A stretch of 64,000 nt of DNA from Desulfogranum marinum (GTDB lineage Bacteria > Desulfobacterota > Desulfobulbia > Desulfobulbales > Desulfobulbaceae): contig NZ_JAFFQD010000001.1 of NCBI RefSeq assembly GCF_016918565.1, forward strand, positions 1 through 64,000, written 5' to 3'. Shown in pieces: positions 27,506 to 36,886 of the stretch. Numbering within the stretch: the first letter of the stretch is position 1; each line of letters starts with the position of its first letter. The notes under the pieces are model-generated. The model did not search any database and was not told where the DNA came from. It worked only from the letters and a program-made list of their open reading frames with translations. Position numbers and translations under genes: made by a program.

Positions 27506-28552
27506 ATGAGTAGCTATATACCTTTTCCTTCGGCCAGCATCACACAACCCAAACAGCTAAATGTGTTGCGGGATATGGATATGGAAAGTATCAGCAGGGT
27601 GCATGCTACCTATCCTATGCGAATAAGTAATTACTATTTCCAACTCATCAAAAAATTTGGTACCCCACTGTTAAAACAGGCAGTGCCTGACATTCGTGAA
27701 CTCCATGATCCCGACGGCCTTGTAGATCCTCTGGATGAAGAAAACCTGAGTCCGGTTCCTAACCTGGTCCATAAATATCCAGATCGTGCTCTTTTCCTCA
27801 TCAGTAATCAATGCTCCGTATATTGCCGTTTTTGTACCAGAAAAAGAAAGGTTGGCAAATCTGAAATGGTCATTACCGACCAAACTATCGCGGATGGCAT
27901 TACTTACATAAAACAAACGCCGGCAATAAGAGACGTTCTCCTCTCCGGTGGCGACCCACTCATGCTTACTGACCAACGTCTGGAAAAAATTATACAAGCT
28001 GTTCGCTTGATCCCTCACGTAGTAACCATTCGTATTGGCACGAGAATTCCTTGCACCCTGCCGGAAAGAGTCACACCGGAACTGGCACAGATGCTGGGAA
28101 AATACCATCCCCTTTATATAAATACCCATTTTAATCATCCTGCAGAGATCACCCTCCAATCCAGCCGGGCGTGTTCACTACTGGCTGATGCAGGTATCCC
28201 CTTGGGGTGCCAAACAGTTCTGCTTCGCGGAATTAACGACGATCCTGATATTATAAGAGAATTGATGTACAAACTTATACAGATACGAGTTAAACCATAC
28301 TATCTTTTTCAAGCCGACCTTACCCGGGGTACCTCACATTTCCGAACTTCCATTGAAACCGGGATGGCTATCATGCGACATTTAATCGGCCATGTATCCG
28401 GCATGGCTATTCCGACCTACGCTTTAGACGCTCCTGGTGGAGGCGGCAAGATACCATTGACACCGGACTATATAACCAGCCTTGATAATACTCTTCAATT
28501 TACAACCTATCAGGGTAAATCCTGCAGCTATCCCAACACGACAATCGACTGA
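27506..28552 (+). CDS. KamA-family radical SAM aminomutase
   Basis: 348 residues. The radical SAM cluster cysteines are C103, C107 and C110 in CSVYCRFC; SGGDPLML binds SAM, and the PLP lysine is K315 in DAPGGGGKIP. By family it moves an amino group between alpha and beta carbons of lysine or a similar amino acid. It is shorter than classical lysine 2,3-aminomutase (about 415 residues), lacking part of both ends, yet the lysine context is KamA-like rather than EpmB-like. No beta-lysine acetyltransferase (ablB) or efp gene is adjacent, so substrate and role are open. Confidence 0.88.
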   Translation: MSSYIPFPSASITQPKQLNVLRDMDMESISRVHATYPMRISNYYFQLIKKFGTPLLKQAVPDIRELHDPDGLVDPLDEENLSPVPNLVHKYPDRALFLISNQCSVYCRFCTRKRKVGKSEMVITDQTIADGITYIKQTPAIRDVLLSGGDPLMLTDQRLEKIIQAVRLIPHVVTIRIGTRIPCTLPERVTPELAQMLGKYHPLYINTHFNHPAEITLQSSRACSLLADAGIPLGCQTVLLRGINDDPDIIRELMYKLIQIRVKPYYLFQADLTRGTSHFRTSIETGMAIMRHLIGHVSGMAIPTYALDAPGGGGKIPLTPDYITSLDNTLQFTTYQGKSCSYPNTTID

Positions 28553-28580
28553 AAGAGAACTATTCAGCGTAGATTCCTCC

Positions 28581-28619
28581 TTGAATCCTTCAAAAAATCC
28601 GTTGTATACTCTATAGAGT
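28581..28619 (+). promoter_or_regulatory. Candidate promoter with palindrome before the HDOD-GGDEF gene
   Basis: TTGAAT (28581-28586), an 18-base spacer and TATACT (28605-28610). A perfect 12-bp palindrome ACTCTATAGAGT (28608-28619) overlaps the -10 box and start site and could be an operator. Confidence 0.45.
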
Positions 28620-28699
28620 AATATAATGATTAAACTCGTTAAATAATTGTACTGTTTTTTTCAGTCGATGTACATCAATGCACTCAACAGGTGTTGGCA

Positions 28700-30259
28700 A
28701 TGACCCAAAATTCAGAAGAAGTACTCGAGCAAATACTGCAATCTAACGAGCTCCCTACCCTCCCTGTGGTTGCGTCAAAACTGCTCACTATCACGGCAAA
28801 GGAAGAAACCACCCTCACAGATATAGCTAACCTCATTACACGGGATGTTGCCCTGTCGTCTAAAGTGCTGCGAGTATCCAATTCCTCTTTCTACAGCTTT
28901 CCCCAACAGATCGCCAACATTAACCAGGCGGTTTCGATCCTGGGAACCAATGCTGTAAGAAGCCTCGTACTTTCCTTTTCCTTTCTCAACTTAAGAAGCA
29001 AAAACAGTAGCCCTCGCTTTCAATTTAATACATTCTGGGAAGAATCCGTTATCTGCGCCACCGCAGCTAAACTGATTTTAGAGCAACTCAATGATGTCAG
29101 CACTGAAGAAATTTTTATTTCAGGATTACTCAACAATTTAGGCAAGCTCATCTTCGCCACCACCCTTCCCGCTGAATACGATAAAGTGCTGGCAAAACTG
29201 GAAGAAAATCCTGAAATAGATGAAGAAATAATTGAAAAAAAAATAATCGGTCTTTCACACAGCGTTGCCGGTTATGAAGCTGCGAAAGCATGGGGTTTTC
29301 CGGATAGTCTTCTCTTACCCATAAAATATGCGCATGCCCCTGAAGAGTACGACGGTCAGGATACCAACCTTGAACTGAATATTCGTGCAATCTATCTCGC
29401 GCAATTACTGACCCGGATATACTATTCTCAAAAACCGGAGCAGTATCATAAACTCTTTCGCAAAAAAGCTAAAAAGCTGCTTTCTTTAAACCCTCTGGTC
29501 ATCAACACAATCCTTCGTCAATTGGACCGGGAAATTGATAAGAGTGCTGATTTTTTTAATATAAAAATTCATAATATTAAATCAGTGGCTGAAATTCTTC
29601 AGGAAGCAAACCTGCGACTCAGTCTGCTTAATCTCTCCTATGAAGAGATGAACCGAGAACTGATAAAGGCAAAAATGGAGCTTGAAAACCTCACAGATGA
29701 GCTTGCTCAAAAAAATGCTCTACTCGAGAATTTAGCTAACATTGACAGTCTGACAGAAATCAACAACCATCGCTTTTTCCATAACTTTCTCGACACCGAG
29801 ATCAATCGTTCCATTCGTAACAACAGTACCATCTCCATCCTTCTGGCCGATATTGACCATTTCAAACAATTCAATGATACATATGGCCACCAGGTTGGTG
29901 ATTTTATTTTAAAAGAATTCTGCCGAGTTGCGAAAGAAAATATCAGAGAATATGACCTGATTGCCAGGTACGGTGGTGAAGAATTTGTCTTTGTGCTGCC
30001 GGAGACAGAGCCGGAAGAAGCCATGCTTGCTGCCGAAAAAATTCGCACAATCATAAATGATTATGATTTTGACGATAGAGAGCGCACCTATAAACTCACC
30101 ATAAGTATCGGCGTTGCCAGTGCGCGACCAGAAAGTAAGGATTTTTCAAAAAATGATTTTATCAATCTGGCTGACAATGCGTTGTATGAAGCTAAAGCAG
30201 CTGGTCGGAATAAAACAGTCCTCTACTCACCGAAAAAGAAAAAATGGTTTAAACTATAA
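28700..30259 (+). CDS. HDOD-GGDEF protein, probable diguanylate cyclase
   Basis: 519 residues from ATG 28700, with AGGTG eight bases before it (a GTG at 28691 is also in frame). An HDOD domain (about 12-210) is followed by a coiled coil (about 300-350) and a GGDEF domain. The active motif is GGEEF (about 425-429), so cyclase activity is expected, and an RxxD inhibitory site (REYD) lies five residues before it, predicting product feedback. HDOD domains are protein-interaction modules related to HD phosphohydrolases. It probably produces c-di-GMP in response to an unknown signal; a PilZ receptor candidate lies at 56772-57134. Confidence 0.92.
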   Translation: MTQNSEEVLEQILQSNELPTLPVVASKLLTITAKEETTLTDIANLITRDVALSSKVLRVSNSSFYSFPQQIANINQAVSILGTNAVRSLVLSFSFLNLRSKNSSPRFQFNTFWEESVICATAAKLILEQLNDVSTEEIFISGLLNNLGKLIFATTLPAEYDKVLAKLEENPEIDEEIIEKKIIGLSHSVAGYEAAKAWGFPDSLLLPIKYAHAPEEYDGQDTNLELNIRAIYLAQLLTRIYYSQKPEQYHKLFRKKAKKLLSLNPLVINTILRQLDREIDKSADFFNIKIHNIKSVAEILQEANLRLSLLNLSYEEMNRELIKAKMELENLTDELAQKNALLENLANIDSLTEINNHRFFHNFLDTEINRSIRNNSTISILLADIDHFKQFNDTYGHQVGDFILKEFCRVAKENIREYDLIARYGGEEFVFVLPETEPEEAMLAAEKIRTIINDYDFDDRERTYKLTISIGVASARPESKDFSKNDFINLADNALYEAKAAGRNKTVLYSPKKKKWFKL

Positions 30260-30945
30260 CGATCTCGATTTTTGAGGCTCTCCTTGTAAGATCGTTCCAA
30301 ATATTTTTTTACCGGCTATACTTTACATGCATGTAACCCCACATACAGGCACCCAATCTCTGGACAGTACTGATCTCTCGCATAGATGACTCTGTTGATT
30401 TACTAGAATTTTCGTTCAAGGTCGAGGCATGATAAAAAAATAACCACAGGCATATATTTGATATTCCGAGGATTATTTTTTTAACATAACGAAGAGATTG
30501 GTCGAAAAGGCAGTAAATCAACGGGCTCATAGATGAGTCTACCGAAATCTTCGCTTCCTTCGAAAAATCATGGCTGTCCAAACTGATGGTACATGCAAGC
30601 AGTTACATCCAATATAACATAATTGCCATCCTAGACTTTTCCATACTGCAAAAAGTTATCCACTACTCGGCAATGATCACAACCAACCTACGCGAGTATC
30701 CCCAACCCTTGCTAAATATAGATACAATTTCAGAATAACATGGCGTGACGTACATATCCTTACCAGTTTATCCAGCTAAAGATTGAGGGCATCTACGTTG
30801 CAAATAGAATATTTTACAGGCAATAGCCTTTCTCACTATAAATTTCTTAACAGGAAGCAGCCATCCTGATAAGGTAGACACTTGATTTAATATGATAAGT
30901 TTTCCCCTTTTTTCCGCCACCAATTTAGCTCACCATGAGGTGTAT
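30260..30945. other. Intergenic region with scrambled repeats
   Basis: About 690 bp, AT-rich, without a credible gene. GTTGATTTACT at 30394-30404 recurs inverted at 30512-30522, and CATAGATGA occurs directly at 30381-30389 and 30528-30536. This may be a decayed mobile element. The final part holds the ribosome-binding site of the next gene. Confidence 0.45.
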
Positions 30946-31860
30946 ATGAAACCAAGACGATCAAATCTTTCTGTGCCCGGTCATGTTGAAAAAATGCATG
31001 CAAAGGCAGCCAAAAGTGCCGCGGATGTGATAATGCTGGATCTTGAAGACAGTGTCCCGGTTGATAGCAAAGACCAGGCGAGAGAACAAGTTATTGAGTC
31101 TCTCACGCAACTGGATTGGAGTAATAGTACGGTAACGGTAAGGATAAACAGCCTCGACACTCCTTTTGCCTACCGTGATCTACTTGAGGTTGCTGAAAAT
31201 TGTGGCCATATCATCGACGCTATTGTCATTCCTAAGGTAAACCATCCTAGTGATATTCACTTTGCTGATCACTTGCTCAACGGTGTCGAACTCAATAAAA
31301 ACATATCCGTTGCCGTCGGAATAGAAGCCTCCATTGAAACAGCTGAAGGCCTCCAGGCCGCATATGAAATAGCAGGGGCAAGCCAACGCGTAACTTCGCT
31401 CGTTTTCGGGATTGCTGACTATTCAGCATCTATTGGAGCACGTTTGGTTTCTATTTCAGGTCATGGTGAAAAAGAAGAAGATCTCTATCCTGGGCACAGA
31501 TGGCACTTTCCACTCAGTAAGATGGTGATGGCCGCCAAAGCCAATGCCACTCTTGCTATTGATGCCCCTTATGGTAACTTTAAAGATCTCGATGGATTAC
31601 GCCGGTCAGCCGTCATGGCGTGTGCCTTGGGATGTGACGGCAAGTGGGCTATTCATCCTGGACAGGTTGATGTAATCAACGAAGTCTTTACTCCGGCACA
31701 AGAGGATATAGATCTTGCTCAAAAAGTATTGGCAGCCAACGAAGAAGCTAAAGCAAAAGGGAAGGGAGCGATTGCGGTAGAAGGCCGAATGGTGGACCAG
31801 GCAACGGTACGCCTTGCAACCAACCTCTGGAACCAGGCTAAACACCTGGGACTTGTCTAA
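30946..31860 (+). CDS. HpcH/HpaI-type lyase, CitE/malyl-CoA lyase family
   Basis: 304 residues from ATG 30946, supported by GAGGTG just upstream; an ATG at 30892 has no such site. The family pattern is clear: MKPRRSNLSVPGH at the start, VIMLDLEDSVP with catalytic acidic residues, VRINSLDTPF, and KWAIHPGQVDVINEVF. Such Mg2+ enzymes cleave or form C-C bonds in malyl-CoA, citramalyl-CoA, methylmalyl-CoA or citryl-CoA. It has no citD/citF partners, so a free CoA-ester lyase is more likely than a citrate lyase subunit. It converges on the transcarboxylase operon across a shared terminator. Confidence 0.88.
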   Translation: MKPRRSNLSVPGHVEKMHAKAAKSAADVIMLDLEDSVPVDSKDQAREQVIESLTQLDWSNSTVTVRINSLDTPFAYRDLLEVAENCGHIIDAIVIPKVNHPSDIHFADHLLNGVELNKNISVAVGIEASIETAEGLQAAYEIAGASQRVTSLVFGIADYSASIGARLVSISGHGEKEEDLYPGHRWHFPLSKMVMAAKANATLAIDAPYGNFKDLDGLRRSAVMACALGCDGKWAIHPGQVDVINEVFTPAQEDIDLAQKVLAANEEAKAKGKGAIAVEGRMVDQATVRLATNLWNQAKHLGLV

Positions 31861-31892
31861 ATTGAATTGCTAATCGGTTTAGTAACAATATA

Positions 31893-31928
31893 AAAAAAAG
31901 GGGTACTCAGAAGAGTACCCCTTTTTTT
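31893..31928. terminator. Bidirectional terminator
   Basis: GGGGTACTC-AGAA-GAGTACCCC with A7 before and T7 after. It serves both the CitE-like gene on the plus strand and the transcarboxylase operon on the minus strand. Confidence 0.92.
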
Positions 31929-31948
31929 ATACTACTGGGTAATGCGCG

Positions 31949-33925
31949 TTAGCCGATAACAGCCAAAACTGCATCTTTAACAACGGTATCACCGGAGGCA
32001 AAGCCAAGAGCTTTTACTTCGCCATCACATGGTGCACCAAGAGCGTTTTCCATTTTCATGGCTTCAAGAATAACGACGGTATCACCAGCGCTGACAGTAT
32101 CACCAACATTTACATTATACTTGATGATCAGACCAGGCATTGGAGCGGTCAAAGGTGTTCCACCTTCAACAGCTACCGGAGCAGGTGCGGCAGCGGCAGG
32201 TGCAGCAGCAGGAGCGGCAGCAGCAGGAGCGGCAGCAGCGGCTGGCCTTGGAGCAGCAGCAGGAGCGGCAGCAGGTGCAGCCATTACAGGTACGTCACCT
32301 GTCGGGTCAACTTCAACGTTGAAATACTCACCGTCAACAAACACGTTAAATGTTCTAAGGTTAGCGGTTTTTTCAGGAGTGTCAGGCTTGGCTTCAAGCA
32401 ATTGACCGGCTTTTGCCTTGGCAACCAATGCATCTTTAGCCTTAATTTCGTCCATGGTGAGCGGACGAACTTCTTTAGGCGGCTCAGAAACACCATATTT
32501 CCACTCAAGGAATTTCTTACCGGTTACAGGATAAATGGCATACAGTATGAGATCGTCGATATCTTTAGCAAGATCGCCGATTTCCTTTTTTGCTTTTTCC
32601 AATTCAGGCTCAAGTACTTCTGCAGGACGACAAGTGATAGGTTCTTCACCACGCTCGTATCCTTTCAGCGCTTTTTTCTGTACTTCAGGATCAATAGGTA
32701 TAGCGGTTTTACCATACAGACCATAACAAAGATCTTTTACCTGGGCGGTAATCATCTTATACCGCTCTTCTTCGGTATCAAACAAAACGTTATTGACAGT
32801 CTGAATACCAACAATCTGGCTTGTAGGTGTAACAAGCGGAATCTGACCAAGTTCTTTACGAACGATAGGCAGCTCTTTGTATACGTTGTCAATTTTGTCA
32901 AGAGCGTCCATTTCACGGAGCTGATTAACAAGGTTAGACAACATACCGCCAGGAGTCTGGTGCAACAGTACGTTGATGTCAGTGATGGAAAATTTGGAAT
33001 CATCTGCCAGGTGCTTGTACTTAGGTAGAACTTCTTTTTCCAGAATAACGTTAATTTCCGCAAGCTTCTTGATGTCAAAACCGGTGTCGCGGTTGGTACC
33101 CAACAGTGACATAACAAAAGGTTCAACTGCTGCATGCGATGTACGATAGGCATATGGGGCCATACAGGTATCAATAATGTCAACGCCGGCTTCAATTGCT
33201 TTCAGGTGACTCAGCGGAGACATACCTGAAGTGAAGTGACTATGCAGATGAACAGGTGTATCTGTATTTTCCTTGATAGCCTTAACAATCGCATACGCAT
33301 CATAAGGAGCAATCAGACCAGCCATATCTTTGATACAGATTGAGTCTGCACCCATGGAATCAAGGTCTTTTGCTTTATTTACATAGTAGTCAATGTTATA
33401 CAGATCGCCACCAAGACGAGGCTCGGTCAGGGTGTAGCAGATACAACCCTGGAAATGCTTACCGGAAGCCTTGATTTGTTTAACAACGGTCTCAAAGTTA
33501 CGGTAGTCATTGAGTGCATCAAAGGTCCGGAAAATATCCATTCCGTTTTCAGCTGCACGTTCAACAAAGGCAAGTGCCAAGTCATCGGCATAGTTGCGAT
33601 ATCCAACCAGGTTCTGCGCACGAAGCAGCATGGAAAAAGGGGTTTTCTTGATATAACGCTTCAGGGTACGCAGACGTTCCCAAGGATCTTCGTTCAAAAA
33701 ACGATGCATTGTATCAAAAGTAGCGCCACCCCAGGTTTCGATTGCCCAGAAGCCAACCTCATCCATCATTTCCGCCACAGGAATCATGTCTTCAGTACGT
33801 CCGCGGGTTGCGAACAGAGACTGATGTCCATCACGAAGACTGAGGTCCATAACTTTTACTGGATTTTCCGCTGCAGGACGGTCAGCATCGTAATTCATGG
33901 CGGTCATTTTCACTTGGTCGCTCAT
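31949..33925 (-). CDS. Carboxyltransferase 5S subunit fused to a biotin carrier (PycB/OadA-like)
   Basis: 658 residues. An HMGL-like TIM barrel (about 22-300) has LSLRDGHQSLFATR and metal ligands in HLHSHFTSG; a conserved PYC_OADA domain follows (about 320-480); then an Ala/Pro-rich linker (about 545-580) and a biotinyl domain with K624 in EAMKMEN. It transfers CO2 between biotin and pyruvate/oxaloacetate. With the 12S-like subunit at 34252-35808 and no membrane decarboxylase beta subunit, it most likely belongs to a methylmalonyl-CoA:pyruvate transcarboxylase; pyruvate carboxylase subunit B is the alternative. GAGGAG nine bases upstream supports the start. Confidence 0.9.
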   Translation of the reverse strand: MSDQVKMTAMNYDADRPAAENPVKVMDLSLRDGHQSLFATRGRTEDMIPVAEMMDEVGFWAIETWGGATFDTMHRFLNEDPWERLRTLKRYIKKTPFSMLLRAQNLVGYRNYADDLALAFVERAAENGMDIFRTFDALNDYRNFETVVKQIKASGKHFQGCICYTLTEPRLGGDLYNIDYYVNKAKDLDSMGADSICIKDMAGLIAPYDAYAIVKAIKENTDTPVHLHSHFTSGMSPLSHLKAIEAGVDIIDTCMAPYAYRTSHAAVEPFVMSLLGTNRDTGFDIKKLAEINVILEKEVLPKYKHLADDSKFSITDINVLLHQTPGGMLSNLVNQLREMDALDKIDNVYKELPIVRKELGQIPLVTPTSQIVGIQTVNNVLFDTEEERYKMITAQVKDLCYGLYGKTAIPIDPEVQKKALKGYERGEEPITCRPAEVLEPELEKAKKEIGDLAKDIDDLILYAIYPVTGKKFLEWKYGVSEPPKEVRPLTMDEIKAKDALVAKAKAGQLLEAKPDTPEKTANLRTFNVFVDGEYFNVEVDPTGDVPVMAAPAAAPAAAPRPAAAAAPAAAAPAAAPAAAAPAPVAVEGGTPLTAPMPGLIIKYNVNVGDTVSAGDTVVILEAMKMENALGAPCDGEVKALGFASGDTVVKDAVLAVIG

Positions 33926-33981
33926 TGTTTGTGTCTCCTCTAATTCTTGATCATTAAAATTCGAAATATATGGGGAAGCAA

Positions 33982-34179
33982 TTAAAACAATCTTGCTTGC
34001 AACATTCTTCGCATGGACATCATTTCCTGTCGTCCACTAATTGCCCATAAGTTAGGTCCGGCCTTTGCAGCTGCAGCAGCCATAGCTTGCTGCTCCAGGT
34101 AGGCAGCTTCAGCTTCCTGCTGCAAATAAGCATTTACTGCTGCAAGCGCCGCTGCCATTTTTACGCTCTTTTTTGCCAT
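33982..34179 (-). CDS. Small protein with WxxxGRxxxM tail, probable carboxyltransferase accessory subunit
   Basis: 65 residues from ATG 34179 (GGGTG seven bases upstream; an ATG at 34191 is less likely). Ala/Glu-rich helical middle, no membrane helix, then NLWAISGRQEMMSMRRMLQ. The WxxxGRxxxM tail resembles the C-terminus of OadG/MmdD-type gamma or delta subunits, which bind the carboxyltransferase, but here without the membrane anchor. It lies between the 12S-like and 5S-biotin genes, so a structural role in their complex is likely. This is inference from tail and position. Confidence 0.75.
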   Translation of the reverse strand: MAKKSVKMAAALAAVNAYLQQEAEAAYLEQQAMAAAAAKAGPNLWAISGRQEMMSMRRMLQARLF

Positions 34180-34251
34180 CGTATCACCCATTGATGATTA
34201 ATTAGATCACTGCATTTCCATGTCCAGAGGACTTAAACTGCGATGTCACTC

Positions 34252-35808
34252 CTACAGTGGAATATTGCCGTGCTTTTTCGCTGGGTTGGTATCGCGTTTA
34301 CCACTGATGGTGTTCAAGGCATTAATGATGCGTGAACGAGTCTCAGCAGGCTCAATAACGTCGTCTATATACCCACGCTCTGCTGCACAATATGGATTGG
34401 AGAAGTTAGTGGTATACTCGTTCTCTTTTTCAGCAAGGAATGCAGCAGGATCATCTTCATTTTTCGCTGCACGCGCATAGAGAACTTCAACAGCACCCTT
34501 ACCACCCATAACAGCAATCTCAGCGGTAGGCCAAGCATAGTTGATGTCGCAGCGAAGATGCTTGGAAGACATAACACAGTATGCCCCACCATATGCCTTA
34601 CGGGTAATAATGGTAATTTTAGGAACTGTTGCCTCACCAAAGGCGTACATCAGCTTAGCACCATTTGTGATAACACCGCCGAATTCCTGATCAGTACCTG
34701 GAAGAAAGCCTGGTACGTCGACAAAGGTGATAACAGGTATATTAAAACAGTCACAGAAACGAACAAAACGAGCTCCTTTTTTAGAAGCATCGATATCAAG
34801 AACGCCTGCATAATACGAAGGTTGGTTAGCAACAATACCAACACTCTTCCCGCCATAGCGGGCAAACCCTACGATGATATTAGCTGCAAAATTTTCCTTG
34901 ATTTCAAAGAAAACACCGTTATCAACAGTCTCTCTTATGACGTTTTTCATGTCATAAGCAGCATTGGGATTATCCGGAATAATCTCGTTGAGAGAGTCAC
35001 AACGTCGAGTGATCGGATCGTCGCACTCTACGTCTGGAGGATCTTCCATGTTATTCTGCGGCAGGTACGACAACAGGTTCTGAATGTAGAGAATAGCTTC
35101 ATCTTCATTCTCTGCGCCGTGGTCCGTAACACCGGATTTGGTGGTATGCATGGATGCACCACCAAGTTGTTCAACGGTTACGTCTTCGTTGAGTACGGTT
35201 TTAACAACCTTAGGTCCGGTCAGGAACATATAGGATTGCAATTTAACCTGGATAATAAAGTCGGTAAGGGCAGGTGAATAGACAGCTCCACCGGCACACG
35301 GGCCGAACACACCTGAAATCTGCGGAACAACTCCAGAAGACAGAATGTTGCGCAAGAAGATGTCGGTATAACCGCGCAGAGCTTCAATACCTTCCTGAAT
35401 ACGAGCACCACCGGAATCGTTCAAACCGATAACCGGGATACCATTTTTCACGCCGAGTTCCATAACCTTGACGATCTTCTCAGCAAGGGTTTCGGAAAGA
35501 GAACCGGCCAATACGGAAAAATCCTGGGCATATATATACACAGGGCGACCATTAATTTTACCGCAACCGGTTATAATACCATCACCGGCAAACTTAATTT
35601 TTTCCATACCGAAATTAACACATCGGTGGAGCTTAAAACAATCGTACTCCTCGAAAGAGCCTGGATCGACGAGTTGATTAATCCGTTCACGCGCCGTTTT
35701 TTTCCCTTTGGCATGAATCTTATCAATCTTGTCCTGGCCGCCACCGAGAAGTGCTTTTGCTCTGCGCTTTTTCAGCTCTTCAATTTTTTCTTTTGTTGTA
35801 CTACTCAT
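34252..35808 (-). CDS. mmdA: Methylmalonyl-CoA carboxyltransferase 12S subunit (acyl-CoA carboxylase beta type)
   Basis: 518 residues, full length for MmdA/PccB. N- and C-terminal carboxyltransferase crotonase-like halves are present: GARIQEGIEALRGYTDIFLRN and GPCAGGAVYSPALTDF in the first, PGFLPGTDQEFGGVITNGAK and KAYGGAYCVMSSKH in the second. It exchanges CO2 between methylmalonyl- or propionyl-CoA and biotin. AAGGAG five bases before the ATG supports the start. It lies 105 bp after sucD, with a hairpin between (35864-35891), and before the small peptide and 5S-biotin genes. Confidence 0.94.
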   Translation of the reverse strand: MSSTTKEKIEELKKRRAKALLGGGQDKIDKIHAKGKKTARERINQLVDPGSFEEYDCFKLHRCVNFGMEKIKFAGDGIITGCGKINGRPVYIYAQDFSVLAGSLSETLAEKIVKVMELGVKNGIPVIGLNDSGGARIQEGIEALRGYTDIFLRNILSSGVVPQISGVFGPCAGGAVYSPALTDFIIQVKLQSYMFLTGPKVVKTVLNEDVTVEQLGGASMHTTKSGVTDHGAENEDEAILYIQNLLSYLPQNNMEDPPDVECDDPITRRCDSLNEIIPDNPNAAYDMKNVIRETVDNGVFFEIKENFAANIIVGFARYGGKSVGIVANQPSYYAGVLDIDASKKGARFVRFCDCFNIPVITFVDVPGFLPGTDQEFGGVITNGAKLMYAFGEATVPKITIITRKAYGGAYCVMSSKHLRCDINYAWPTAEIAVMGGKGAVEVLYARAAKNEDDPAAFLAEKENEYTTNFSNPYCAAERGYIDDVIEPAETRSRIINALNTISGKRDTNPAKKHGNIPL

Positions 35809-35863
35809 GCTGTCTCCTTGCTGCAGAATTCAGTGATCATTCCGTACTTCAGTTATGAGCACA

Positions 35864-35891
35864 GGAGCAGTGACCGAACGATCACTGCTCC
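35864..35891 (-). promoter_or_regulatory. Hairpin between sucD and mmdA
   Basis: Perfect 10-bp stem GGAGCAGTGA/TCACTGCTCC with an eight-base loop. There is no T-run, so an mRNA processing or stability element is more likely than a terminator. Confidence 0.6.
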
Positions 35892-35913
35892 CGCCTATTG
35901 GTAATTCAAAGGA

Positions 35914-36780
35914 TCAGAAAACTTTTTTACAAAGATCGCCCATTTTACCAAGGTTTTCACAATGATGAACACCACTGGTCTTCATTGCTTCAATCTTGGC
36001 TTCAGCGGTTCCCTTGCCGCCGCTTACAATCGCACCAGCATGTCCCATACGACGACCTGGAGGAGCTGTAAGTCCTGCAACAAAGCCAACTACAGGCTTA
36101 TCGGTGTTTGCTTTAATCCACTCACAAGCATCCTCTTCTGCATTACCGCCGATCTCACCAATCATTACGATGGCTTTTGTTTCGGGATCAGCTTCAAATG
36201 CTTCCAAACAATCGATGAAGTTGGTGCCGTTAATGGGGTCGCCACCAATACCGATACAAGTCGTTTGACCAAAACCTACGGAAGTCAACTGGTGAACAGC
36301 TTCATAAGTCAAGGTTCCGGAACGGGAGACAACACCAACATTACCAGGCTTACCCATGGTGTTTGGCATAATACCGATTTTGCACTCACCTGGGGTCATG
36401 ATTCCTGGACAGTTAGGTCCAATCAGACGGGTGGTCTTGGTTGCGAGATAATTCTTCACCCGCATCATGTCCATGACCGGAATTCCCTCTGTGATACAGA
36501 CGACGAGCTCAATACCGGCGTCTGCAGCTTCCATGATGGCATCTGCTGCAAATGGTGGCGGGACCAAAATCATGGAAGCATTCGCTCCTGATGCAGCCCT
36601 TGCTTCTTTTACTGAATTGTAAATCGGTACATCGTCCATTTTCTGTCCGCCCTTACCGGGAGTTACACCGGCAACGACGTTGGTTCCGTAAGCAATACAG
36701 GACCTTGCATGAAACTGGCCTTCCTGGCCTGTAATACCTTGTACAAGTAAACGGGTGTCTTTATTTACGAAAACGCTCAT
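35914..36780 (-). CDS. sucD: Succinyl-CoA synthetase alpha subunit
   Basis: 288 residues, standard length. The CoA-binding region ([15 protein letters not shown]) and the phosphohistidine H247 in [12 protein letters not shown] are intact. With SucC it interconverts succinyl-CoA and succinate with ADP or GDP phosphorylation. AGAGGA before the ATG supports the start. It lies 106 bp after sucC and before the methylmalonyl-CoA carboxyltransferase genes, which suggests a joint role in succinate/propionate metabolism. Confidence 0.96.
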   Translation of the reverse strand: MSVFVNKDTRLLVQGITGQEGQFHARSCIAYGTNVVAGVTPGKGGQKMDDVPIYNSVKEARAASGANASMILVPPPFAADAIMEAADAGIELVVCITEGIPVMDMMRVKNYLATKTTRLIGPNCPGIMTPGECKIGIMPNTMGKPGNVGVVSRSGTLTYEAVHQLTSVGFGQTTCIGIGGDPINGTNFIDCLEAFEADPETKAIVMIGEIGGNAEEDACEWIKANTDKPVVGFVAGLTAPPGRRMGHAGAIVSGGKGTAEAKIEAMKTSGVHHCENLGKMGDLCKKVF

Positions 36781-36886
36781 TGTATTCCTCTATGGATCTA
36801 TTTGATAATTCCGTTGAATTCGAGTTTATCTTCTTTCTCCGACTTCGCACTCCCGACTGGAGAGACAGACAAAGAGAACTCGTTTA

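Noticed and set aside
30309-30581. 90-codon frame on the minus strand
   Set aside because: It runs through the repeat region and has no start signal or domain.
32160-32280. Repetitive GCAGCAG-type DNA
   Set aside because: This encodes the Ala/Pro-rich linker of the 5S-biotin protein; it is not an independent repeat array or CRISPR.
34558-35277. Long open frame (239 codons) antisense to mmdA
   Set aside because: It mirrors a strongly conserved gene; composition and lack of a ribosome-binding site indicate a shadow frame caused by codon bias.
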